Source of the DNA: an uncultured Eubacteriales bacterium
GTDB taxonomy: Bacteria; Bacillota; Clostridia; Lachnospirales; Lachnospiraceae
Reading direction: 5' to 3'
NCBI GenBank assembly: GCA_902783795.1
Contig: CACZSO010000224.1
Coordinates: 1-15,343 of the forward strand
Length of the DNA stretch: 15,343 nucleotides
Shown here: positions 7,866-15,136 of the stretch, one piece after another
Position numbering within the stretch: position 1 is the first letter of the stretch
Layout of the letters: each line of letters opens with the position of its first letter
Position numbers and translations under genes: made by a program
Notes under the pieces: model-generated
What the model saw: the letters and a program-made list of their open reading frames with translations, nothing else
Told to the model about the DNA's origin: nothing
Databases searched by the model: none

Positions 7866-9101
7866 TTGAAAACTGTGATCGTTGTGGGCGGCGGCGCTTC
7901 CGGAATGGCCGCTGCCTTTGCCTGTGCAGAAAAGCATAAAGTGATCCTGCTTGAAAAAAATGAAAAGCTGGGGAAAAAGATCTATATCACCGGCAAAGGG
8001 CGCTGCAACCTGACGAATGATCAGGAGATGAGCGTCCATATGAAGAATACGGTGACGAATCCCCGGTTCCTTTACAGTGCGTATGCTGCTTTTTCAAAAG
8101 AGGATGTGAAGGCACTTCTGAATGTTTACGGCTGTCCGGTGAAGACAGAGCGGGGCAGCCGGGTCTTTCCGGTCACGGATCACGCATCCGATGTGACAAA
8201 AGCCTGGACAGAAGCTTTGAAAAGCCGTCAGGTGGACATCCGGCTGAATACAAAGGTAACTGGCCTGATCATTGAGCAGGGTGAGCTGAAGGGTGTCCAG
8301 ACACCGGGAGGTCCCATCGCAGCGGATGCCTGTATCATTGCCACCGGGGGGCTTTCCTATGCCTCTACAGGTTCTACCGGCGATGGCTACCGCTTTGCTG
8401 AAGCAGCGGGGCTGGCCGTAAAACCCTGCCGGGCATCCCTGGTGCCCCTTATAACGCAGGAAACCTGGCCTTTTTCCCTTTCAGGACTGACCCTTAAGAA
8501 TATCAGCATGAAACTGAAGGACCCGGAAAAGCCCAAAAAACCGCTGTATGAGGACTTTGGTGAATTACTGTTTACTCACTTCGGTGTCAGCGGCCCGGTG
8601 ATCCTTTCCGCATCAGCCTATGCCACCAGACCTCTTTCTGAGGGAAAGATACTGAAGCTTTACATTGACATGAAACCGGCGCTTTCAGAAAAAGAGCTGG
8701 ATGAGAGGATCCTGAAAGATCTTGAGAAATATCATAATAAGTCATTAAAAAATGCCCTGACGGACCTGATGCCTCAAGCCATGATCCCGGTGATCATGAA
8801 TGAGGCGGGGCTTTCGGAAGATAAAAAAGCCAATGAACTTCGGAAAGAGGAACGTCAAAGGCTTAATTATACGTTAAAGAATCTGGAACTTACCATTACC
8901 GGGACCCGGGGCTTTAATGAAGCCGTGATCACCCAGGGCGGCATTGATGTGAAGGAGATCGATCCTTCCACCATGCAGAGTAAAAAAGTGAAAGGCCTGT
9001 ATTTTGCGGGAGAGGTGCTGGATGTGGACGCATTGACCGGAGGTTTTAATTTACAGATCGCCTGGTCCACCGGAACATTGGCAGGCAGGAGCATAGAGTA
9101 A
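7866..9101 (+). CDS. HI0933/YhiN-family FAD-dependent oxidoreductase
   Basis: Predicted cytosolic flavoprotein of 411 residues, normal for the family. The N-terminal dinucleotide-binding fold has VVGGGASGMAAA (glycines 8, 9, 10, 13) and the acidic residue that binds the ribose (Glu30). Next comes the family hallmark ITGKGRCNLTN (41-51). The C-terminus carries FAGEVLDVDALTGGFNLQ, the second FAD-contact motif of HI0933 proteins. The physiological substrate of the family is not established, so a named reaction would be guesswork. The start is TTG at 7866, supported by AGGAGG at 7854-7859 with 6-nt spacing and by the glycine-rich motif beginning a few residues later. It is 17 nt from the preceding gene and 12 nt from cmk, inside the same operon. 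Confidence 0.9.
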   Translation: MKTVIVVGGGASGMAAAFACAEKHKVILLEKNEKLGKKIYITGKGRCNLTNDQEMSVHMKNTVTNPRFLYSAYAAFSKEDVKALLNVYGCPVKTERGSRVFPVTDHASDVTKAWTEALKSRQVDIRLNTKVTGLIIEQGELKGVQTPGGPIAADACIIATGGLSYASTGSTGDGYRFAEAAGLAVKPCRASLVPLITQETWPFSLSGLTLKNISMKLKDPEKPKKPLYEDFGELLFTHFGVSGPVILSASAYATRPLSEGKILKLYIDMKPALSEKELDERILKDLEKYHNKSLKNALTDLMPQAMIPVIMNEAGLSEDKKANELRKEERQRLNYTLKNLELTITGTRGFNEAVITQGGIDVKEIDPSTMQSKKVKGLYFAGEVLDVDALTGGFNLQIAWSTGTLAGRSIE

Positions 9102-9113
9102 AAGGAGAAGAAG

Positions 9114-9791
9114 ATGAGCTTTAATGTAGCGATCGACGGGCCTGCAGGGGCAGGCAAATCAACAGCGGCAAGGACAGCAGCGGAGCTGGCCGGGTTTATC
9201 TATGTGGACACCGGGGCCATGTACCGGGCTATCGGCCTTTATTTTCTGGAAAACGATGTGGATATCCATGATGAGGAAGCCTGCTGTGAAAAACTTCCGG
9301 ATATCCAGGTGACCATCATCCATAAGGACGATGTGCAGCATATCCTGCTGAATGGAGAAGATGTTTCTGAAAGGATCAGGACACAGGAAGTAGGAGAAGC
9401 AGCCTCTGTGACATCGGCCTATCCTGAAGTAAGGGCAAAGCTTCTCGACCTGCAGCGGGACCTGGCAAAAGCCTACGATGTCATTATGGACGGCAGGGAT
9501 ATAGGGACTACCATCCTGCCGGATGCAGACCTTAAGATCTTTCTTACGGCTTCCGCCGACGTCAGGGCCATGCGCCGGGTGTCTGAACTTGAAAAGAAAG
9601 GAATAGCAGCAGATTTTGAGACCGTAAGACAGGAGATCCTGGACCGGGATGAACGGGATATGAACCGGGAGATCTCGCCTCTTCGTAAGGCAGAAGATGC
9701 GGTAGTGCTGGATTCTTCCTGCCTCGACATTGAAGAGACAGCAGAAGAAGTCTTAAGGCTTATCAGGGAAAGGCAGCAGGATGGAAATTAA
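9114..9791 (+). CDS. cmk: (d)CMP kinase
   Basis: Phosphorylates CMP and dCMP with ATP, feeding pyrimidine nucleotide pools. The 225-residue length is typical of bacterial Cmk. The P-loop GPAGAGKST (9-17) and the following YVDTGAMYRAIGL (30-42), which lines the nucleotide monophosphate site, are diagnostic. DGRDIGTTILPDADLKIFL (about 126-144) matches the conserved Cmk core, and RRVSELEKKG and RDERDMNRE-type segments match the lid. AAAGGAG at 9101-9107 precedes the ATG with 6-nt spacing. The 3' end overlaps ispH by 11 nt, so the two are probably translationally coupled. The cmk-ispH-S1 order is a known arrangement in Clostridia. Confidence 0.96.
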   Translation: MSFNVAIDGPAGAGKSTAARTAAELAGFIYVDTGAMYRAIGLYFLENDVDIHDEEACCEKLPDIQVTIIHKDDVQHILLNGEDVSERIRTQEVGEAASVTSAYPEVRAKLLDLQRDLAKAYDVIMDGRDIGTTILPDADLKIFLTASADVRAMRRVSELEKKGIAADFETVRQEILDRDERDMNREISPLRKAEDAVVLDSSCLDIEETAEEVLRLIRERQQDGN

Positions 9792-10629
9792 GTTGGCTAA
9801 GACCGCTGGTTTCTGTTTCGGCGTGGAACGGGCGGTGGATCTCACCTTAAAGACCCTGGAAAAAGAAGAAAAAGTCTATACCTGGGGACCGGTGGTCCAT
9901 AATGAAGCGGTGATCGGAGACCTTAAAGAGAAAGGCGCTGTGGTCTTTGACCCGGAGGACGATATCAACACTATCCCTGAAGGAAGTGCCGTGGTCTTAA
10001 GGGCCCACGGTGTGACACGGGCCCTGGAAGAAAGTCTTCAGAACCGGGGACTTAAGGTAGTGGATGCGGTATGTCCTTTTGTAAAGAAGATCCATCTCAT
10101 CGTCAAAAAGCATAGTGACGACGGTGAATTTATCGTGATCACGGGAGATGAAAACCACCCGGAAGTTCAGGGGATCATCGGCTGGGTGAACGGAGATTAT
10201 GCCGTCATCGTTTCCGAAGAGGAAGAGGAGCTTAGGAAGATACCGGAAGACAGAAAAATATGCCTGGTATCCCAGACCACGTTCCAGCTAAATAAATTCA
10301 AAAAAATAGTTGCGAAAATAAAGGAAAAGAATTATAATGCATATATTGCGGATACTGTATGCAGCGCTACACGGGAGAGACAGGAAGAGTCTGCAGCCAT
10401 TGCCAGAGAAGCAGATGTGATGCTGGTGATCGGCAGCAAAACTTCTTCAAACTCCCAGAAACTGTATCATATCTGCAAAGAACAATGTAGTCACACTTAT
10501 TTTATACAGTCACAAGAGGATTTAAAACAAAGTTGGTTTTTGGACGTAAAGTGCGTGGGGATTACAGCCGGGGCATCTACCCCGAAGAAAATATTTAAGG
10601 AGGTTCAAAATCATGTCAGAGAGTTTTGA
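9781..10629 (+). CDS. ispH: 4-hydroxy-3-methylbut-2-enyl diphosphate reductase
   Basis: Last enzyme of the MEP pathway: an iron-sulfur protein that reduces HMBPP to IPP and DMAPP. The 282-residue protein keeps the three cluster-binding cysteines, Cys12 (AGFCFGV), Cys98 (DAVCPF) and Cys194 (DTVCSAT), and the substrate residues His40, His76, His126, Glu128 and the SSNS motif (222-225). It begins MEIKLAKTAGFCFGV, the expected N-terminus, so the ATG overlapping cmk is very likely right despite a weak ribosome site. In many Clostridia IspH is fused to an S1 protein; here it ends at 10629 with the S1 start 17 nt earlier in another frame, so the two are separate. The segment 10285-10340 is markedly AT-rich and contains a promoter-like sequence. 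Confidence 0.96.
   Translation: MEIKLAKTAGFCFGVERAVDLTLKTLEKEEKVYTWGPVVHNEAVIGDLKEKGAVVFDPEDDINTIPEGSAVVLRAHGVTRALEESLQNRGLKVVDAVCPFVKKIHLIVKKHSDDGEFIVITGDENHPEVQGIIGWVNGDYAVIVSEEEEELRKIPEDRKICLVSQTTFQLNKFKKIVAKIKEKNYNAYIADTVCSATRERQEESAAIAREADVMLVIGSKTSSNSQKLYHICKEQCSHTYFIQSQEDLKQSWFLDVKCVGITAGASTPKKIFKEVQNHVREF
10310..10338 (+). promoter_or_regulatory. Putative internal promoter within ispH for the S1 gene
   Basis: TTGCGA (10310-10315), exactly 17 nt, then a perfect TATAAT (10333-10338), in a locally AT-rich stretch of ispH. A start near 10345 would give an mRNA with about 270 nt before the S1 ATG. The codons also encode ordinary IspH residues, so the match could be chance. Seen in sequence; function inferred. 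Confidence 0.4.
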
Positions 10630-11791
10630 ACAATTATTGAATGAGTCTCTTAAGACAATCAGAAACGGGGAGGTTGTTAAAGGCACTGTAATCGCTGTAA
10701 AAGACAATGAAATCGTCCTTAACATTGGTTATAAATCCGATGGCATTATACAGAAAAGTGAATTCAACTGCGATCCCTCGGCTGATCTTACAGAGATCGT
10801 AAATGTCGGTGATGAACTGGAAGCAAAGATCATCAAGGTCAATGACGGTGAAGGCCAGGTCCAGCTTTCTACCCGCCGTGTGCGTACAGAAAGAGTGAGC
10901 CAGGTCCTGCAGGAAGCCTTTGAAAACAAGACTCCCATTACCGCAGTTGTGGATGAAGCTGTCAAAGGCGGCCTGTCCCTGACAGTGGATGATGTCAAGG
11001 TATTCATTCCGGCTTCCCTGGTTTCCGATATTTTCGAGAGAGACCTTAACAAGTATGCCGGACAGGAGATCACCTTCATCCTGACCGAGTATAATCCCAG
11101 AAGACACCGCGTGATCGGCGACAGAAAGCAGCTGGTGGTTGCTGAGAAAGAAAAGGCTCTTAATGAACTCCTTTCTTCTATCCAGGAAGGCGATGTGATC
11201 GAAGGCACCGTGAAGAACGTGACGAACTTCGGCGCATTCATCGACCTGGGCGGAGCCGATGGCCTGCTTCACATTTCCGAGACCTCCTGGGGCCGCACCG
11301 AGAATCCCCGGAAGCTCTTCAAGGTAGGCGATAAAGTCACCACCTTCATCAAGAGCATCGACGGAACGAAGATCGCCCTTTCGCGGAAATTCCCGGATGA
11401 GAATCCCTGGGCAGATGCGGAAACCAAGTATGCGGTCGACACCATCATTACCGGTAAAGTCGCAAGACTGACGGATTTCGGTGCGTTCGTAGAGATCGCT
11501 CCCGGTGTGGACGGCCTGCTGCATGTTTCCCAGATCCAGAGAGAAAGAGTGGAGAAACCTTCGGATGTCCTGACGGTAGGCCAGGAGATCACCGCGAAGA
11601 TCACTGCTTTTGATCCTGAGACCAGGAAGATCTCCCTTTCCATGAAAGCTCTGCTTCCCAGACCGGAAAGAAGACCCCGTCAGGACAGGAACAGAAGACA
11701 GGAAGAGAATGTGGATGAGGCGGATTTCGATATCGAAGCCTACATCAGACGGACAGCGAATCAGCCGGATGATGAGAACACAGAAGAATAA
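10613..11791 (+). CDS. rpsA: S1 RNA-binding domain protein, ribosomal protein S1-like
   Basis: RNA-binding protein of 392 residues with four S1 (OB-fold) domains at about 18-88, 105-173, 192-259 and 276-345. The third and fourth are the most canonical, with TNFGAFIDLGGADGLLHIS and TDFGAFVEIAPGVDGLLHVS. A basic Arg-rich stretch (350-362) and an acidic tail follow. Four domains is the usual Firmicute form, compared with six in E. coli S1; such proteins are annotated as RpsA or YpfD and may not be stable ribosome components. A strong AAGGAGG (10597-10603) lies 9 nt before the ATG, within the end of ispH. The 17-nt overlap in a different frame points to reinitiation or independent initiation rather than fusion. 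The operon ends after this gene at a strong terminator. Confidence 0.93.
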   Translation: MSESFEQLLNESLKTIRNGEVVKGTVIAVKDNEIVLNIGYKSDGIIQKSEFNCDPSADLTEIVNVGDELEAKIIKVNDGEGQVQLSTRRVRTERVSQVLQEAFENKTPITAVVDEAVKGGLSLTVDDVKVFIPASLVSDIFERDLNKYAGQEITFILTEYNPRRHRVIGDRKQLVVAEKEKALNELLSSIQEGDVIEGTVKNVTNFGAFIDLGGADGLLHISETSWGRTENPRKLFKVGDKVTTFIKSIDGTKIALSRKFPDENPWADAETKYAVDTIITGKVARLTDFGAFVEIAPGVDGLLHVSQIQRERVEKPSDVLTVGQEITAKITAFDPETRKISLSMKALLPRPERRPRQDRNRRQEENVDEADFDIEAYIRRTANQPDDENTEE

Positions 11792-11813
11792 TCTGATCTT
11801 AACATGAAGTAAA

Positions 11814-11858
11814 AACTGCCGTCAGCTGAAATGATCAGCTGACGGCAGTTCTTTTTTT
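11814..11858 (+). terminator. Intrinsic terminator after the S1 gene
   Basis: A perfect 16-bp stem, AACTGCCGTCAGCTGA at 11814-11829 pairing with 11835-11850, closes a 5-nt AATGA loop. C then seven T follow (11852-11858). It lies 23 nt after the S1 stop codon and marks the end of the operon. The five A residues at 11811-11815 give it some potential in the other direction, though no gene there needs it. Confidence 0.95.
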
Positions 11859-11924
11859 CAGAGAAAAGATACTTTCGTAAGCTTTACCGATTAAGTCAAA
11901 AAGCTGTCGAATGAGTACAGCCTA

Positions 11925-11978
11925 TTGACGGAGAGGGGATGCTATGATTTGATATATACAGGCAGCAAAGTGTGTTAA
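11925..11978 (+). promoter_or_regulatory. Possible promoter region for the orphan lipoprotein
   Basis: Two overlapping candidates lie between the terminator and the lipoprotein gene: TTGACG (11925-11930) with a 17-nt spacer to TTTGAT (11948-11953), and TTGATA (11949-11954) with an 18-nt spacer to TGTTAA (11973-11978). Neither -10 is good. Since the preceding operon terminates at 11858, some promoter is needed in this 189-nt gap. I see no riboswitch or other structured element in it. Confidence 0.35.
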
Positions 11979-12047
11979 CATCCGGTAAAGAAGAATCGGC
12001 TTTAAGGAAAAATCATGAAAAACAGGATGATGAGAAAGGAGACTGTT

Positions 12048-13052
12048 ATGAATGAAATAAAAAAACAGGCCTGTTTCTTAGTTTTTATTCTTTTGATTGC
12101 TTTGACTGGCTGCGGCAGATCTGACGATATTACCATGGAAGTCCGGCTGTATAAGTGTATCCTCGAAGATGATCCGGTTTCAACTTATGCCGGGCTGAAA
12201 AAAGGAGATACTGCCTGTCTGGCTTATCGGAAAACGATGGATGACCACGGAGCGGTCAGAGAAGAACTTTTTGTTTTGGATAATCATTCGGAAAAAGATA
12301 AAAAGAAGATAGAGGCAGCAGAAAACGGTAGTCTGCTGAAGATCAAGGTATCTCCCGATGCCGAACCTGTGGCGATCCCGGCCCTTAGTCCTGCGTCTGT
12401 CAAGTTAGTCTCAGAACCGGGGCCGGCTGAGGAAAGACACATCGACATGATCTCTTATAACCCGAAAGAGAAGAAGCTTACTATTACGCTGCGCTCAGAG
12501 GGAGAAGGCCGGGGTACTTCTTCGGATTTCAGGAATCACACAGAGATCACAGAGTTTCTGCGGTATACTAATAAAAGTATCCGTCAGTATGTTCAGGAAC
12601 TTGAGTGTAAGTTCTATGACGTCCGGGATAAACTCATACTTGATATCGAGACCAGTAATATAGAGGAGACTGGGAATACAGACAGTAAAACCAACGACCT
12701 GTCCCGGGAAGAGGCTGAGAAAAAGATAAAAGCTCTGCTGGAAGATAATCATCTGAATATAGAGGACTTTTCATATCAGGAGCTCTTTTCTTCGGGAAAA
12801 GAAAAACTCTGTGTCAAAGCCTCTGCCTCTAAAGAAGATGCGCTGGCATTGATGGCTGTCATCGAAAATCTAAGACATTCGATAAGAGCTGTATGCCAGG
12901 TGCCCGATGTGTGTATTTTTGAAATGTCTTTGGCAGCAGAGAATGAAGAACTGTTTTGTGTCCATGATGATTATCTTCATGGTCACTGGCAGAGCTGGAT
13001 GTCTCCCGAAATGGATAAAGAATTTGCCAAACATAATGGTCCTGGGGAATGA
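12048..13052 (+). CDS. Hypothetical cysteine-containing lipoprotein, family not recognised
   Basis: Predicted exported lipoprotein of 334 residues. Basic residues, a hydrophobic stretch (about 8-19) and the lipobox LTGC (19-22) make Cys22 the likely lipid anchor. The ATG at 12048 is preferred over the in-frame ATG at 12015 because AAAGGAG at 12035-12041 sits 6 nt upstream and the signal peptide then has a normal length. I do not recognise the mature sequence. It appears to have a beta-rich N-terminal part (about 28-200), a polar linker (202-219), and a C-terminal alpha/beta unit (219-300) with the charged helix SREEAEKKIKALLEDN. Seven cysteines remain in the mature region (37, 57, 187, 255, 283, 289, 304), unusual for a secreted Firmicute protein. 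It is a single-gene unit between a terminator and a hairpin, so neighbours give no functional clue. Confidence 0.8.
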   Translation: MNEIKKQACFLVFILLIALTGCGRSDDITMEVRLYKCILEDDPVSTYAGLKKGDTACLAYRKTMDDHGAVREELFVLDNHSEKDKKKIEAAENGSLLKIKVSPDAEPVAIPALSPASVKLVSEPGPAEERHIDMISYNPKEKKLTITLRSEGEGRGTSSDFRNHTEITEFLRYTNKSIRQYVQELECKFYDVRDKLILDIETSNIEETGNTDSKTNDLSREEAEKKIKALLEDNHLNIEDFSYQELFSSGKEKLCVKASASKEDALALMAVIENLRHSIRAVCQVPDVCIFEMSLAAENEELFCVHDDYLHGHWQSWMSPEMDKEFAKHNGPGE

Positions 13053-13130
13053 TATTGATCTGGAAGAGTACTGATCCGCAGTCTGACTGAGGCAGCATAC
13101 CATAGGTATACGGAGGCTTAAACAGAAGGC

Positions 13131-13200
13131 AGAAGGCTGTCGCTTAAGCAAATGATATTTGAGGTATCATTGCTTGATCGGCAGCCTTCTTATAGATTTT
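13131..13200 (+). terminator. Long imperfect hairpin between convergent genes, probable terminator
   Basis: The arms 13131-13157 and 13165-13190 pair over about 25 positions around a 7-nt loop, with one C/T mismatch and one bulged A. Two of the pairs are G-U when read as plus-strand RNA and would be A-C mismatches in minus-strand RNA, so the fold favours the lipoprotein transcript. The T tract is weak (TATAGATTTT, 13191-13200). It ends next to the stop codon of the convergent exonuclease gene. Confidence 0.55.
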
Positions 13201-14257
13201 ACAGGGATCCCAGGATTTCTGACAGATAGGATGTCAGATTATCTTCTGACAGAAGAACATAGGGACTGGAACCATAGTCTTTTGAAAAAACAGGAAGAGA
13301 AGTATGAGGCATGGCCGGTCCGAAAAGGCCTTCTTTTTTCGTATAGGCGGTCTCTTTTCCAGCCGGGATCCGGAAATCCTTATCTACAAACTGAGCCAGC
13401 TTTTTGTGAACAGCAAAGTCTTCTTTCGGAAGATACCAGTACTGTTTGTAATCCTTATAGAAGTATTTCAGGGTACCGGAAAACAGCGGGATCTCAAACC
13501 TGACACCATTGTATCCAAAAATAACGCGGATGCCCTCGTTGGTCGATATATCCAGCGGACAGGGAAAATGAATCCCGGTTTCAAAATCTGCCAGATAAAA
13601 AGAGGCATCCTCGGAAGATTTTCCTTTGATGCAGTGGCAGTAAGCATCCGGAGCATTTAAGAGACAATCATAAGAGAGGACCGGCAGAAGCTTGATCAGA
13701 CCTTCCAGATCCTCCCGGTTATGAAGCAGAAGCAGCTTTAGTTCTTCCGGATCCCGGCTTTTGGTATAGGATTCATAGACAGAGATCAGTTCGCCTCCGG
13801 AATAGAGATCTTCCCGGTCTATGCCCAGGAACTGTTCGATGGTCTTCTGTTTATAATTCTCCAGACGGAAAAGAGCTTTATGCTTTCGGACTCTTTTGTA
13901 AAGGTCGATGCTGTCAATGCCTGTAAGATCAAAGGAAAGACCGTATTGCAGAGCAGCAGTCTTCAGATATTTAAGGTCAAACGTATCTCCGTTAAAATGG
14001 ACTAAAGTCTTATAATTCTTCAGAAGATCCAGAAATTTTAAGATGATCTGTTGTTCTTCAGAAAAGGACTCTGCCATGAACTGATGCAGAACGAAGCTGT
14101 TGTTATCTACAGAAAGGCAGCCGATCAGATAAACAGAAGAACTGTGGGCAGAAAGGCCCGTGGTCTCTATATCGAAAAACAGGAGTTTATCAGGATCTCC
14201 CAGGAGAGCGAGATCATATTCGGTTGTAAGGTCAAGGGCTTTTTCTATAACTTTCAT
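13199..14257 (-). CDS. YprB-type ribonuclease H-like (DEDD) exonuclease domain protein
   Basis: Predicted cytosolic protein of 352 residues. The N-terminal part (about 22-195) is an RNase H-like DEDD exonuclease of the YprB/COG3359 group: FFDIETTGL supplies Asp29 and Glu31, HFNGDTFDLKYLK supplies Asp91 or Asp94, and HNREDLEGL supplies the His179/Asp183 pair. All four acidic positions therefore look present and the enzyme is probably active on nucleic acid; the substrate is not known to me. The remaining 150 residues, with SGTLKYFYKDYKQYWYLP, form an extra domain I cannot name. The ATG at 14257 is chosen because the alternative start at 14398 adds a proline- and cysteine-rich segment unlike the family and lies upstream of a good promoter. 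No Shine-Dalgarno precedes this ATG. It converges with the lipoprotein gene. Confidence 0.85.
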   Translation of the reverse strand: MKVIEKALDLTTEYDLALLGDPDKLLFFDIETTGLSAHSSSVYLIGCLSVDNNSFVLHQFMAESFSEEQQIILKFLDLLKNYKTLVHFNGDTFDLKYLKTAALQYGLSFDLTGIDSIDLYKRVRKHKALFRLENYKQKTIEQFLGIDREDLYSGGELISVYESYTKSRDPEELKLLLLHNREDLEGLIKLLPVLSYDCLLNAPDAYCHCIKGKSSEDASFYLADFETGIHFPCPLDISTNEGIRVIFGYNGVRFEIPLFSGTLKYFYKDYKQYWYLPKEDFAVHKKLAQFVDKDFRIPAGKETAYTKKEGLFGPAMPHTSLPVFSKDYGSSPYVLLSEDNLTSYLSEILGSL

Positions 14258-14264
14258 GAGGCTT

Positions 14265-14293
14265 AGTATAGCAGAGAAAAAGGATGAAATCAA
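14265..14293 (-). promoter_or_regulatory. Promoter of the YprB-type gene, placed for a leaderless mRNA
   Basis: Read on the minus strand: TTGATT (14293-14288), a 17-nt spacer, and TATACT (14270-14265). Only 7 nt separate the -10 from the ATG at 14257, so the predicted transcription start falls at or one base before the first base of the start codon. Seen in sequence; the start site is inferred from standard promoter geometry. Confidence 0.65.
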
Positions 14294-14390
14294 TGATATG
14301 CGGCATTTAATCGCTGCAGAACAGAAGGCAGTGTGCTGCGGTGAAAGGACAGGATGAGGGGGTTGAAGATAACAGACACAAGGATCGGGA

Positions 14391-14438
14391 CACCTCATCA
14401 GTCAGCTTCGCTGACAGCTTCCCCTCCAGGGGAAGCCT
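14391..14438. repeat. Double-hairpin intergenic repeat element
   Basis: CACCTCATCA (14391-14400) leads into two adjacent perfect hairpins: GTCAGC/GCTGAC with a TTC loop (14401-14415), and GCTTCCCC/GGGGAAGC with a TCCA loop (14417-14436). From memory this closely matches a short palindromic repeat scattered between genes in many gut Clostridia; I could not check this by search. Only one copy is in the window. It lies just upstream of the ruvA promoter in a 264-nt gene-free gap and has no coding potential. Confidence 0.7.
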
Positions 14439-14458
14439 TTGGAATTGAGAATGTCTGA

Positions 14459-14487
14459 TTGAAAAAAAAGGCGTCTTGTGTTATAGT
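14459..14487 (+). promoter_or_regulatory. Extended -10 promoter for ruvAB
   Basis: TTGAAA (14459-14464), a 17-nt spacer, and TATAGT (14482-14487) preceded by TG-T, an extended -10. Transcription would start near 14494, about 28 nt before the ruvA ATG. I see no LexA-type GAAC/GTTC box around it, so SOS control is not evident from sequence. Confidence 0.8.
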
Positions 14488-14521
14488 AGGGAAGACTTTT
14501 TTACAAGGAGAAGAAGACAGC

Positions 14522-15130
14522 ATGATTTCATTTGTCAGAGGCACATTGTCCCGTATAGAAGAAAATACGGTGGAGATCGATACCGGATCCATCGGGTATG
14601 AGATCATGATGCCGCTTTCTGCTATAGAAAAGCTGCCGGGGATGCATGAGGAAGTTCAGATCTTTACACATTTTAATGTGAGAGAAGATGAAATGAGCCT
14701 GTTCGGTTTCCTTTCCCGGGAAGACCTGGCCTTATTCAAGCAGATCATTACCATTTCCGGCATCGGACCGAAAGGAGCTTTGGGGATCTTATCCGTTCTT
14801 TCGGCGGCTGACTTAAGATTTGCCATCCTGGCCGGAGATGCAAAGAGCATCAGCAAGGCGCCGGGCATAGGGGCAAAAACGGCCCAGCGGCTGATCATGG
14901 AACTGAAGGATAAAGTCTCTCTTGAGGACGGACTGAACGACCTGGTGCCGGATGTGGATATCGATACGGAACCCGGGGATATGAGCGCCAGATCAGAAGC
15001 AGTCATGGCACTCACCGCTTTGGGATACAGCAGCCAGGAGGCCTTAAAAGCCTTAAAACAGGTGGATACGAAAGACAGAAGTACGGAAGATATCCTTCGG
15101 GATGCACTGAAATATATGGGGGGCTTTTAA
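14522..15130 (+). CDS. ruvA: Holliday junction branch migration protein RuvA
   Basis: RuvA binds four-way DNA junctions and loads the RuvB motor for branch migration in recombination repair. The 202-residue length is standard. The N-terminal OB-fold begins MISFVRGTL; domain II has two helix-hairpin-helix motifs, ISGIGPKGALGIL (78-90) and APGIGAKTAQRLIMELKDK (113-131); an acidic linker then leads to a C-terminal domain III (about 154-200) that contacts RuvB, with ALTALGYS. The ATG at 14522 is chosen over the in-frame one at 14459, which coincides with the -35 box and adds 21 unrelated residues. AAGGAG (14505-14510) precedes it with 11-nt spacing. ruvC is not upstream. ruvB follows after 6 nt. 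Confidence 0.97.
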   Translation: MISFVRGTLSRIEENTVEIDTGSIGYEIMMPLSAIEKLPGMHEEVQIFTHFNVREDEMSLFGFLSREDLALFKQIITISGIGPKGALGILSVLSAADLRFAILAGDAKSISKAPGIGAKTAQRLIMELKDKVSLEDGLNDLVPDVDIDTEPGDMSARSEAVMALTALGYSSQEALKALKQVDTKDRSTEDILRDALKYMGGF

Positions 15131-15136
15131 AAAGAC

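Noticed and set aside
10634..11524. A 296-codon open frame on the minus strand opposite the S1 gene
   Set aside because: It lies wholly antisense to a well-supported four-domain S1 gene, has no recognisable domain, and is best explained by codon composition of the sense gene.
12015..12047. Upstream ATG for the orphan lipoprotein
   Set aside because: The ribosome site AAAGGAG at 12035-12041 fits the ATG at 12048, and the shorter form gives a normal signal peptide.
13159..13660. Plus-strand open frames of 114 and 118 codons
   Set aside because: They are antisense to the YprB-type gene and show no family signature.
14258..14398. N-terminal extension of the YprB-type protein to a start at 14398
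   Set aside because: The extra 47 residues are unlike the family, and a good promoter lies inside them, just before the ATG at 14257.
14401..14436. The paired hairpins as part of a CRISPR array or an intrinsic terminator
   Set aside because: There is only one unit with no spacers, and no T tract follows the second hairpin.
14459..14521. Longer RuvA starting at 14459
   Set aside because: That ATT/TTG-type start coincides with the -35 box of the ruvA promoter, and family RuvA proteins begin at MISFVRG.
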